From: CATJXY01 sp964623925
Lineage (GTDB): Bacteria > Bacillota_I > Bacilli_A > Erysipelotrichales > Erysipelotrichaceae
Assembly: GCA_964623925.1 (NCBI GenBank)
Contig: CAZUVT010000102.1
Location: 1 to 7,782, forward strand
Direction: 5' to 3'
DNA length: 7,782 nucleotides
Within the stretch, counting starts at the first letter, position 1, and every line of letters starts with the position of its first letter. Positions 1 through 6,402 of the stretch are shown piece after piece. Under the pieces are notes generated by a model. That model did no database searches. It saw only the letters and a list, made by a program, of their open reading frames with translations, and had not been told where the DNA came from. The position numbers were made by a program, and so were the translations under genes.

Positions 1-15
1 ACGGTTAGCCTGTTT

Positions 16-45
16 ATCTTATCACTCCCTACTCTCTTTTGTCAA
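16..45 (-). promoter_or_regulatory. Putative promoter reading out of the left edge
   Basis: On the minus strand a perfect TTGACA (40-45) is followed after 18 bases by TAAGAT (16-21), preceded by TG plus one base as in an extended -10. Transcription would start near base 9 and leave the window, so the gene served is not visible. The box lies just after the stop codon of the DUF402 gene (54-56), and no hairpin separates them, so readthrough is also possible. This is sequence matching only. Confidence 0.45.
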
Positions 46-53
46 TCTTTTTT

Positions 54-596
54 TTATCTTTTCTCTTTTATTTTGGTTGTAATTTCGTATAGTCTATAAT
101 ATCTCTCGATTTCTTCTTTAGAAAACGGGCCTTCTTTTCTTTCAATCTGCATGATCAAGCTCTTAAGTTCTTCCTCAACAATCCGCTTTATTTCTTCACT
201 ATAAGACATTTTTTTGCCATGTTCTATATATTCATCTCGATCTAAAATATCCCAACTGCCATCAGGATAAACTTTCACATCCAGATCATAATCGATATTT
301 TTGATTGCCTCTCCGTCATACAAACTCGGAGACGCAAGATTGCAGTAATAATAAATTCCTGTCTTTCTGATCATGCAAAAAATATTAAACCACCGATCAG
401 GATAAAAAAAGCAAATTGCCGGTTCGCGGGTAACCCAATGCCTGCCATTCGCCTCTGTTACCCATGCCTTGTTAGTCACGATAACAAATTGCCTTTCATT
501 GCTTTCAAGCACGAATCCTTTTGCCCATGTTCGATGTAGTGAGCCATCATGCTTATAGCTTTGAATATAAACCATTTTATTCTCTTCTAAAACCAT
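54..596 (-). CDS. ntdp: Nucleoside tri-/diphosphatase, DUF402 (UPF0374) family
   Basis: The 180-residue protein matches the DUF402/UPF0374 family in length and motifs. Members such as Staphylococcus aureus Ntdp hydrolyse nucleoside tri- and diphosphates in the cytoplasm with a divalent metal. The N-terminal IQSYKHDG (11-18) is followed by His21-Arg22; this arginine aligns with the proposed proton donor. WVTREPAICFF (54-64) and YYYCNL (82-87) are family signatures. Candidate metal ligands are Asn86, Asp102, Asp104 and Asp106 in IDYDLDVK, and Asp119, Asp121 and Glu122 in LDRDEY. The C-terminal third is a charged helix. The ATG at 594-596 is supported by AGGAGG (602-607) at 5 bases spacing; Met8 is a weaker alternative. 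The gene is monocistronic as far as visible and divergent from the sulfoxide reductase gene. No terminator is seen after its stop. Family assignment is firm; the physiological substrate is not known. Confidence 0.9.
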   Translation of the reverse strand: MVLEENKMVYIQSYKHDGSLHRTWAKGFVLESNERQFVIVTNKAWVTEANGRHWVTREPAICFFYPDRWFNIFCMIRKTGIYYYCNLASPSLYDGEAIKNIDYDLDVKVYPDGSWDILDRDEYIEHGKKMSYSEEIKRIVEEELKSLIMQIERKEGPFSKEEIERYYRLYEITTKIKEKR

Positions 597-617
597 GTAT
601 GCCTCCTAACTTGTACC

Positions 618-646
618 ATTATACCTCACTTTTCGATATCTGAACA
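618..646 (-). promoter_or_regulatory. Putative promoter of the DUF402 phosphatase gene
   Basis: A perfect TATAAT (618-623) on the minus strand lies 22 bases upstream of the start codon. A poor -35, TGTTCA (641-646), sits 17 bases away. Transcription would begin near 611, giving a leader of about 15 bases that just includes the Shine-Dalgarno. The spacer 597-749 thus holds two divergent promoters whose -10 boxes are about 100 bp apart. Confidence 0.5.
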
Positions 647-696
647 GCAAAATAAATTCTCACAATCTTGATAATTTTTAAGAATCATTATTTTTA

Positions 697-727
697 TTCA
701 CTGAATCATGTAATAATTTGATATAAT
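697..727 (+). promoter_or_regulatory. Putative extended -10 promoter of the sulfoxide reductase gene
   Basis: TGaTATAAT at 719-727 is a perfect extended -10. TTCACT (697-702) is a possible -35, but its 19-base spacing is long, so the promoter probably relies on the extended -10. The expected start near 733-735 leaves a very short leader that begins just before the AAAGGAG Shine-Dalgarno (737-743). Confidence 0.6.
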
Positions 728-749
728 AGTACGCAGAAAGGAGATATTC

Positions 750-1238
750 ATGTTTAATTCAATTCAATACTCCACCCTCAAGGATGAAGGATATCCATTG
801 TTGATACAACAGGCAAAATCGCTAATAGAAGACGAAAAAGATATCATCGCTAACCTGAGTAATATCAGTGCTCTTCTCAATGAGTTTTTCACTGATATAA
901 ATTGGGTCGGATTTTATTTGTTAAAAGACAATGAATTAGTTCTGGGTCCTTTTCAAGGGAAACCTGCATGTACCCGAATTCAAATCGGCAAAGGAGTATG
1001 TGGAACTGCTGTTGCAGAAAAGAAAACTCAAATCGTTGATGATGTTCATAAGTTTAAAGGTCATATCGCATGTGATTCCGCCAGCCAATCTGAGATCGTC
1101 GTATGTCTCTGTTTAAATGATCATGTGGTCGGTGTTCTCGATATTGACTCCCCTGTACTTTCAAGGTTTGATGAAATTGATAGAAAATATCTTGAAGAAT
1201 TGGCATCATTACTATCTGAGGCATTTAGCTCCCTTTGA
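750..1238 (+). CDS. msrC: Free methionine-(R)-sulfoxide reductase (GAF-domain fRMsr)
   Basis: This 162-residue single GAF-domain protein belongs to the family that reduces free L-methionine-(R)-sulfoxide to methionine in the cytosol, regenerated by thioredoxin; Escherichia coli MsrC (YebR) is the type member. The GAF fold shows INWVGFYLL (50-58), LGPFQGKPAC (65-74), GKGVCGTA (80-87), the CDSASQSEIVVCL stretch (108-120) and VGVLDIDSP (127-135). The catalytic and resolving cysteines are Cys74, Cys84 and Cys108. Their spacing (10 and 24 residues) equals that of Cys84, Cys94 and Cys118 in the E. coli enzyme, so the protein should be active. Two further cysteines (119, 121) are present. The ATG is preceded by AAAGGAG at 6 bases spacing. 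A role in repairing oxidised methionine fits an anaerobe meeting oxygen. The next gene follows after about 100 bases without a terminator, so the two may be co-transcribed. Confidence 0.93.
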   Translation: MFNSIQYSTLKDEGYPLLIQQAKSLIEDEKDIIANLSNISALLNEFFTDINWVGFYLLKDNELVLGPFQGKPACTRIQIGKGVCGTAVAEKKTQIVDDVHKFKGHIACDSASQSEIVVCLCLNDHVVGVLDIDSPVLSRFDEIDRKYLEELASLLSEAFSSL

Positions 1239-1301
1239 TTTTATTAAAGGAAAACTCATTTTATAAAAATATTACAAGATTATAGAAAGGAAATGATATG
1301 A

Positions 1302-1340
1302 ATGATGTTTAATCTCATTCATACTTGGTACAAAAAATGA
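1302..1340 (+). CDS. Possible 12-codon leader ORF overlapping the next start (ATGA)
   Basis: The best Shine-Dalgarno of this region, AGAAAGGA (1284-1291), is about 10 bases before ATG 1302 and 45 bases before the start of the RarA-C-like gene. The mini-ORF encodes MMFNLIHTWYKK and stops at TGA 1338-1340, which overlaps ATG 1337 as ATGA. It could couple translation to the next gene, or it could be that gene's true N-terminus displaced by one base in the run of six A at 1332-1337. Another start, ATG 1298, has the best spacing (6 bases) and lies in the main gene's frame, but it meets a stop at 1310-1312. Confidence 0.25.
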   Translation: MMFNLIHTWYKK

Positions 1341-1885
1341 TTGATCCATGGCAAAAATGTATAACTTTAAACGGCTTTAATGCAGATGAAGTGATTTCGG
1401 CATTACAAAAGTCAATCCGTAGAGGCAATGAAGAAGATGCTGCAAAATTCGCATATGAGCTTTATGTCACCTCTCCTGAGCTAGAAGCAAAATGTTGGCA
1501 AAGACTCTTAACGATTTCTGTAGAAGATATCGGTATGGGTAATCCCATGGCCAGCGTTATTGTCAACAATTTGGCTCAGATGCGAAAAAACTTTGATTAT
1601 CTTGATGTAGACAGATCGCTTTATATGATTCACGCGGTCCGAGTTTTATGCGAAAGCGAAAAAGATCGATCCAGCGATATTCTTAAAAATATCTGTCTTG
1701 AAGAAAATGCCCGCGGGATCGTTCCTGAAATTCCGGATTACGCATTGGATAAGCACACAAGAAGAGGGCAGGAAATGGGCAGAGGACTTGACCATTTTTA
1801 TGAAGTCGCCAGCAAAGTACATCCTCAAATGGAAGTAACGAATGATTATGCAGAAAAACTAAAGAAAATTCTCGAATCCAAATAA
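1337..1885 (+). CDS. Stand-alone RarA/MgsA C-terminal-domain-like protein
   Basis: The 182-residue product resembles the C-terminal part of replication-associated recombination protein A (RarA/MgsA), the region after the AAA+ module that carries the tetramerisation domain. Matching signatures are DEVISALQKSIRRGNEEDA (residues 17-35, compare the ISALHKS-R of RarA), LLTISVEDIGMGNP (57-70, compare RASEDIGLADP-type segments) and ALDKHTRRGQEMGRG (136-150), followed by aromatic HFY. No Walker A, Walker B or sensor motif is present, so it cannot hydrolyse ATP alone. Whether it binds a partner ATPase, DNA or something else is not shown. I chose ATG 1337, just before IDPWQKCITLNG, although no Shine-Dalgarno stands directly before it; an in-frame TTG at 1325 adds four residues. 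It follows the sulfoxide reductase gene in the same direction and ends before a strong terminator. Domain resemblance is likely; function is unknown. Confidence 0.7.
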   Translation: MIDPWQKCITLNGFNADEVISALQKSIRRGNEEDAAKFAYELYVTSPELEAKCWQRLLTISVEDIGMGNPMASVIVNNLAQMRKNFDYLDVDRSLYMIHAVRVLCESEKDRSSDILKNICLEENARGIVPEIPDYALDKHTRRGQEMGRGLDHFYEVASKVHPQMEVTNDYAEKLKKILESK

Positions 1886-1952
1886 ACTTGCCATAAAGGG
1901 ATTTAACAGAATATCTCTAAACAATATCTTCTAAGTTTTAATTCAGACACTT

Positions 1953-1989
1953 CAGACTTTTATCAAATGATAAAAGTCTGTTTTCATTT
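1953..1989 (+). terminator. Rho-independent terminator after the RarA-C-like gene
   Basis: A perfect 12-bp stem (1953-1964 with 1969-1980) has a four-base AAAT loop and is followed by TTTTCATTT. It lies 67 bases after the stop codon of the RarA-C-like gene and ends the plus-strand msrC pair. There is no T-run on the minus-strand side, so it appears directional. Confidence 0.85.
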
Positions 1990-2008
1990 ATCATACAAAA
2001 GCGACTTC

Positions 2009-2059
2009 AAAAAAGACATAGCCACCAGATCATGTAAACAATCTTTGCTATGTCTTTTT
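2009..2059. terminator. Bidirectional terminator between the RarA-C-like gene and hydA
   Basis: AAAAAGACATAGC (2010-2022) pairs over 13 bp with 2047-2059. The 24-base loop can form a further four pairs (2027-2030 with 2041-2044). T-runs flank the core stem on both strands. It lies 14 bases past the hydA stop codon and probably ends the minus-strand hyd operon. It also backs up the preceding plus-strand terminator, preventing collision of the converging transcripts. Confidence 0.8.
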
Positions 2060-2073
2060 AAAATCATAAAGTT

Positions 2074-3825
2074 CTAAAAATTGAATCTTTCCTTTTTCTC
2101 ATAGGATGTATGAAGCAACTCATGTGCCTTATGGCTTCCCGGCTTCTCCAAGAACTGCTCATACAATTCCTGGATCTGCTTATTCTCGTGACTTTTACGC
2201 TTCGGCATCATCTTATCTTCTTCATAAAGAGCTTTGGCTCTTTCTTTCTTCCAATCGATATCAATGATATGGTTTCTGATATTACCGACAACTCTGGATT
2301 GCCCTCCGCCATTGATACAGCCGCCCGGACATCCCATAATTTCAATAAACGTATACGGTGATTTACCTGCCTTGATATCTTCCAACAAAGGTTTTGCCAA
2401 TACCATGCTATGAGCAACCGCAACTTTTACCGGCTGGTCATTGATCATAATGGTTGCTTCTTTTAAGCCTTCAGTTCCTCTGACCGATTCAAACTCTATA
2501 TTTTCGAGTTCTTTTCCGGTCAAGATCTCGCTGACAGTTCTCAAAGCTGCCTCCATAACACCTCCGCTTGCACCGAAAATAACACCTGCTCCTGTATATT
2601 CGCCAAATAGATCCTGATCAAACTCCTCATCTTTCAAATGTTCAAAATCTAATCCAAACATCTTAATTAACTTTCCGCATTCTCTTGTTGTCAAAACAGC
2701 ATCAACATCCTGAAGTCCATTATGCTTCATTTCTTCACGAACTTTCTCATGCTTTTTAGCTGTGCAAGGCATGATGGAAACGACATAGATATCCTTTGGA
2801 TCAATTCCCTTTCTTTGAGCATAATGTGATTTTATCACAGCTCCCAGCATCATATGCGGTGATTTACAGGTACTCAGATGACCTAATAATTCAGGATATT
2901 CCCTTTCCACATAACGGATCCATCCCGGAGAACACGAAGTGATCATTGGCAGAGTTCCCTTATTTTTCAATCTCTCAATTAATTCAGTTCCTTCTTCCAT
3001 AATCGTAAGATCAGCACCAAAGTTTGTATCATAAACTCGTTCAAAACCGATTCTTTTCAATGCGGCAACCATTCTTCCTGTCACTCTTGTTCCAATCGGC
3101 AGACCGAATTCTTCGCCCAAACTTGCACGAACTGCCGGAGCAGTTTGTACAATTACATGTTTCGTCGGATCATGAAGTGCATTAATTACATTATGAATTT
3201 CTTCTTTTTCATGAAGGGCTCCGGTAGGACAAACATTGATACATTGTCCACACTGCATACAATTTACGTCACCTAAACTTTTATTATAAACCGGTCCGAT
3301 CTTTGTATTGAATCCACGATCAATAAAGTTCAAAATTCCTAATCCTTGAATTTTCGCGCATGCATTAACACAGCGTCCGCAAGTCACACATTTACTTGTA
3401 TCTCTGACAATTCCATCACTGAAATCATCAAAAGTGACAGGACGATAAGCTCCTTGATATTTAAATTCGCGAATTCCCAAATCATCCGCCAGTTTTTGAA
3501 GTTCACAGTTTTGATTTCTTGCACAAGACAAACAATCTTTGTTATGGTTTGACAAAAGTAATTCTACTGTATTTTTTCTTGCCGCAAGGACTCGTTTATT
3601 ATGGGTAAATACTTCCATTCCTTCAGAAACAGGATAAATACAAGCCGGTCCCAAAGCTCTGGCACCTTTTATTTCTACCAAGCAAACACGACAAGCACCT
3701 GTTTCATTCAGATCTTTCAAAAAACACAATGTCGGAATATAAACGCCGGCTTTTTTTGCAGCCTGCAGAACTGTAGAATTTTCTTCGACTTCCACGGAAA
3801 TCCCATTGATTTTTACATTTACCAT
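2074..3825 (-). CDS. hydA: [FeFe]-hydrogenase catalytic subunit HydA (NADH-linked trimeric type)
   Basis: This 583-residue cytosolic subunit interconverts H+ and H2 at the H-cluster. Domains in order: an N-terminal [2Fe-2S] domain (Cys34, 45, 48, 62); the His-Cys3 [4Fe-4S] site (His94, Cys98, 101, 107); two [4Fe-4S] sites (Cys146, 149, 152 and 189, 192, 195, 199, with Cys156); then the H-domain. L2 is MPCTAKKHE (352-360, Cys354) and L3 is MGCPGGCINGGGQ (497-509, Cys499, Cys503). L1 reads TSCSPGW (296-302), with Ser299 where the usual TSCCPGW has the second Cys. The acidic/serine proton path of Clostridium pasteurianum CpI seems kept (Glu278, Glu281, Ser318). The small-subunit-like tail with RKSHEN and AHELLHTSY closes the protein. 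Start: ATG 3823-3825, 10 bases after the hydB stop, with GAGGG overlapping that stop. An upstream in-frame ATG would add 28 residues inside hydB without family support. It is the last gene of hydCBA. Assignment is firm; electron bifurcation is inferred. Confidence 0.96.
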   Translation of the reverse strand: MVNVKINGISVEVEENSTVLQAAKKAGVYIPTLCFLKDLNETGACRVCLVEIKGARALGPACIYPVSEGMEVFTHNKRVLAARKNTVELLLSNHNKDCLSCARNQNCELQKLADDLGIREFKYQGAYRPVTFDDFSDGIVRDTSKCVTCGRCVNACAKIQGLGILNFIDRGFNTKIGPVYNKSLGDVNCMQCGQCINVCPTGALHEKEEIHNVINALHDPTKHVIVQTAPAVRASLGEEFGLPIGTRVTGRMVAALKRIGFERVYDTNFGADLTIMEEGTELIERLKNKGTLPMITSCSPGWIRYVEREYPELLGHLSTCKSPHMMLGAVIKSHYAQRKGIDPKDIYVVSIMPCTAKKHEKVREEMKHNGLQDVDAVLTTRECGKLIKMFGLDFEHLKDEEFDQDLFGEYTGAGVIFGASGGVMEAALRTVSEILTGKELENIEFESVRGTEGLKEATIMINDQPVKVAVAHSMVLAKPLLEDIKAGKSPYTFIEIMGCPGGCINGGGQSRVVGNIRNHIIDIDWKKERAKALYEEDKMMPKRKSHENKQIQELYEQFLEKPGSHKAHELLHTSYEKKERFNF

Positions 3826-3835
3826 ACTATTCCCT

Positions 3836-5728
3836 CTATTTCCTTTCAATAGCACCAAATCGGCAATTACCAACACATGCTCCGCATTTGATACACTTAT
3901 TCGGATCAATTACAAACGGAACTTTTCCCGGCACTCCTGTAATCGCATGAAAAGGACATTTCTGTGCACACAGTGAACACTTCTTACATTTTTCAGGATC
4001 AATTGTGTACTTCAATAAATTCTTGCATACTCCGGCAGGACAACTTTTATCCACAACATGAGCAATATATTCATCCCTGAATAGCCTTAATGTAGATAGA
4101 ATCGGATTTGGAGCTGTCTGACCCAATCCGCAAAGAGCACTGTCTTTGATTCTGTAGCAAAGTTTTTCCAATTCATCCAATGTTTCCAAGGTTCCCTTGC
4201 CGTCACAAATATCATTTAACATTTCCAATAATCGTTTGGTTCCGATACGGCATGGAGTACATTTTCCACAAGATTCATCGGTAATGAACTCCATGTAGAA
4301 ACGCGCCACATCAACCATACAGTTATCTTCATCCAAAACGATCATTCCACCACTACCCATCATCGATCCTTTTTGTACCAATGTATCAAAATCGATAGGT
4401 GCATCCAGATCTTCTTCTGTAAGACATCCTCCTGAAGGTCCCCCTGTTTGAACGGCTTTGAATTTCTTTCCGTTTGGACATCCTCCACCGATTTCAAAAA
4501 TCACTTCTCTTAATGTTGTTCCCATAGGAACTTCAACGAGTCCGGTATTAACAACCTTTCCTCCTAATGCAAAGACCTTCGTTCCACTCGATTTTTCTGT
4601 ACCGATAGATTTAAACCAGTCAGCTCCGTTAACTATGATCTGTGCCACGTTGGCTAATGTTTCAACATTATTAATAATTGTCGGTTTCCCCCAAACTCCC
4701 TTAACTGCCGGGAATGGAGGCTTTGGAGTAGGAACTCCTCGTTTTCCTTCAATCGAATGGATCAAAGCTGTTTCTTCGCCGCAAACAAATGCTCCGGCAC
4801 CTAATCTGATTTCAATATCGAAATTGAAGCCCGTTCCTAAAATATTATCGCCAAGTAGCCCCATTTCTCTTGCCTGATCCAAAGCTATCTTCAATCGCTC
4901 AACAGCAATCGGATATTCAGCACGAATGTATACGTAACCATAATGTGCACCGATTGCATATCCGGCAATTGCCATCGCTTCTAAAACACTATGCGGATCT
5001 CCTTCCATGATCGAACGATCCATAAATGCACCCGGATCCCCTTCATCCGCATTACAAATCACATACTTTTCTTCACTGTCTTGATTTGCTGCAAACTGCC
5101 ATTTAACTCCGGCCGGGAAACCGCCACCTCCACGTCCTCTCAAACCTGAGTTCTTTATTTCATCAATTACTTCTTGTGGTTTTAATTCAATAAGCGCTTT
5201 TGCTAAGCCGCTATAACCATCAAAAGCCAAATATTCATCAATATCTTCCGGATTGATTCTTCCGCAATTTCTTAACGCAATTCTCTTCTGTTTCGCATAA
5301 AATCTGATTTTTTCTATATCAACGATTCTTTCTTTCGTTTCTTCATCGATATCGCACATCTCCAGACGTTCCACAGCTTTTCCACCGATGAAATGCTGTT
5401 CAACGATTTCAGCCACATCTTCGATTTGAACATGACAATAGAAAACATTATCCGGATAAACAGCAACGATCGGACCTTTTTGACATAAGCCAAAACAACT
5501 GGTTTTAATAATATGAATTTCATGTTCGAGATTTCTGGCATGAATCTCTTCTATAAACTTTTCTAAAACTTCTCTAGATAATGAAGAAGTACATCCTGTC
5601 CCATTACAGACAAGAACATGAAGACGTTCTCCCTCAGTTTGTAAAGGAACATCTTTTAAACGGAGAGCCACCTTCTTATGCTTGATGCTTTGAACCTGTT
5701 TAAGCTCTTCAACTGTCGTTATTCTCAT
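3836..5728 (-). CDS. hydB: HydB, NuoF-like FMN/NAD(H)-binding hydrogenase subunit
   Basis: The 630-residue subunit oxidises or reduces NAD(H) through FMN and passes electrons to HydA. The N-terminal thioredoxin-like [2Fe-2S] domain uses Cys41, Cys46, Cys78 and Cys82. The NuoF core has the glycine-rich nucleotide site GLRGRGGGGFPAG (195-207), the FMN-site stretch CNADEGDPGAF (225-235) and GAFVCGEETALIHSIEGKRG (312-331). SCGKCTPCR (486-494) with Cys533 binds the N3-type [4Fe-4S] cluster. A C-terminal 2x[4Fe-4S] ferredoxin-like domain has Cys581, 584, 587, 591 and 612, 615, 618, 622. This architecture, longer than respiratory NuoF, is typical of HydB/HndC of soluble multimeric hydrogenases, where ferredoxin is often a second partner. 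The ATG overlaps the hydC stop as ATGA, and GGGAGG (5738-5743) stands 9 bases before it, pointing to coupled translation. All expected cluster ligands are present. Confidence 0.96.
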   Translation of the reverse strand: MRITTVEELKQVQSIKHKKVALRLKDVPLQTEGERLHVLVCNGTGCTSSLSREVLEKFIEEIHARNLEHEIHIIKTSCFGLCQKGPIVAVYPDNVFYCHVQIEDVAEIVEQHFIGGKAVERLEMCDIDEETKERIVDIEKIRFYAKQKRIALRNCGRINPEDIDEYLAFDGYSGLAKALIELKPQEVIDEIKNSGLRGRGGGGFPAGVKWQFAANQDSEEKYVICNADEGDPGAFMDRSIMEGDPHSVLEAMAIAGYAIGAHYGYVYIRAEYPIAVERLKIALDQAREMGLLGDNILGTGFNFDIEIRLGAGAFVCGEETALIHSIEGKRGVPTPKPPFPAVKGVWGKPTIINNVETLANVAQIIVNGADWFKSIGTEKSSGTKVFALGGKVVNTGLVEVPMGTTLREVIFEIGGGCPNGKKFKAVQTGGPSGGCLTEEDLDAPIDFDTLVQKGSMMGSGGMIVLDEDNCMVDVARFYMEFITDESCGKCTPCRIGTKRLLEMLNDICDGKGTLETLDELEKLCYRIKDSALCGLGQTAPNPILSTLRLFRDEYIAHVVDKSCPAGVCKNLLKYTIDPEKCKKCSLCAQKCPFHAITGVPGKVPFVIDPNKCIKCGACVGNCRFGAIERK

Positions 5729-6222
5729 GACTGATTGCCTCCCTCTTTTTCAATAATCTCGCGGATCACTTTCTCAACCAGACCCGACTTTTCAGCATCT
5801 CCATAGACTTTTCCATCGACAATGGCGACCGGCGCTAATCCACAAGCTCCCAAACAGCGAGTTGCGTCTACTGAAAACAAACCGTCATGACTTGTTCCGT
5901 TGACTTTTGCATGTGTTAATTCTAAGATGCGATCCAGCAACAGTTGAGCTCCTTTTACATAACATGCCGTCCCAATGCAAACATTGATCACATGTTTTCC
6001 TTTAGGCTGAGTCGTAAATTGAGCATAAAAAGTTACAACTCCATAAATTTCTCCAACTGATTCCCCTGTAGCAGAAGAAATTTCCTCCATCGCTTCAAAA
6101 GGAATATACCCCAGTTCATCCTGAACGTCATGTAGCATCATGATAACAGGCCCCGGCTTGCCTTTGTGTCTGTTCACTATCTCTTTAATCTTTAACAATG
6201 AACTTTGGTTTAATTTTTCCAT
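5725..6222 (-). CDS. hydC: HydC, NuoE-like [2Fe-2S] hydrogenase subunit
   Basis: The 165-residue protein has the thioredoxin-like [2Fe-2S] fold of the NuoE/24-kDa family. In trimeric hydrogenases this subunit sits next to HydB. The N-terminal helical part contains GPVIMMLHDVQDELGYIP (24-41) and VGEIYGVVTFYAQF (56-69), both family signatures. The cluster ligands are Cys82 and Cys87 (CIGTAC) and Cys123 and Cys127 (CLGAC). The family length is about 160 residues. I chose ATG 6220-6222 because GGAGGT (6229-6234) lies 6 bases upstream; a longer in-frame start would add ten residues across the Shine-Dalgarno. It is the first gene of the operon, preceded by a leader of about 75 bases, and its stop overlaps the hydB start. 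Assignment is firm. Confidence 0.95.
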   Translation of the reverse strand: MEKLNQSSLLKIKEIVNRHKGKPGPVIMMLHDVQDELGYIPFEAMEEISSATGESVGEIYGVVTFYAQFTTQPKGKHVINVCIGTACYVKGAQLLLDRILELTHAKVNGTSHDGLFSVDATRCLGACGLAPVAIVDGKVYGDAEKSGLVEKVIREIIEKEGGNQS

Positions 6223-6239
6223 TGACTTACCTCCAATCC

Positions 6240-6260
6240 AAATGAATTTCATTTTATGAA
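6240..6260 (-). promoter_or_regulatory. Alternative small hairpins in the hyd leader
   Basis: A perfect 7-bp inverted repeat with a one-base centre (AAATGAA-T-TTCATTT, 6240-6254) lies just upstream of the hydC Shine-Dalgarno. The TTCAT half can instead pair with ATGAA at 6256-6260, so two short, mutually exclusive hairpins are possible in the mRNA. Both are AT-rich and weak, and no known riboswitch or binding site is recognised. Confidence 0.25.
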
Positions 6261-6305
6261 AAGACTACAATAATATTGATCATGCCTTTTCTTTTCTCTG
6301 CTTAT

Positions 6306-6333
6306 AGCATATCATAAACTTTCTTTTTTTCAA
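6306..6333 (-). promoter_or_regulatory. Putative promoter of the hydCBA operon
   Basis: On the minus strand TTGAAA (6328-6333) is followed after 16 bases by TATGCT (6306-6311), which is preceded by TG plus one base as in an extended -10. The expected start near 6299 gives an untranslated leader of about 75 bases before hydC. Confidence 0.55.
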
Positions 6334-6354
6334 ACAAATTCAGTCTAATTTGTT
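6333..6354. promoter_or_regulatory. Perfect 8-bp inverted repeat next to the hyd -35, candidate operator
   Basis: AACAAATT (6333-6340) and AATTTGTT (6347-6354) are perfect reverse complements separated by six bases. The repeat is centred about 44 bases upstream of the predicted hyd start and touches the -35 box by one base, a typical place for an activator or repressor. It is in the divergent spacer, about 50 bases before the proposed asd promoter. The half-sites are not in the order expected for Rex (TTGT outward), so the cognate regulator is unknown. AT richness raises the chance of coincidence. Confidence 0.4.
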
Positions 6355-6402
6355 AATTTTTTATCTTGTTGGATTCAATCTGCATTTTTGATTTTCCAAT
6401 TT

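Noticed and set aside
3826..3909. In-frame N-terminal extension of HydA by 28 residues
   Set aside because: It overlaps the hydB coding end, has no family similarity, and the GAGGG Shine-Dalgarno plus the VNVKINGISVEVEENSTVL beginning support ATG 3823-3825.
4458..4877. 139-codon plus-strand frame inside hydB
   Set aside because: It is antisense to the conserved NuoF core, has proline/serine-rich composition typical of an antisense shadow, and has no recognisable motif.
6223..6252. In-frame extension of HydC by ten residues
   Set aside because: It would place the GGAGGT Shine-Dalgarno inside the coding region. The shorter start has ideal spacing and the usual family length.
6350..6367. Rex-type operator (TTGTTAA at 6350-6356)
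   Set aside because: Only one half-site is present; the expected TTAACAA partner is missing at the right spacing.
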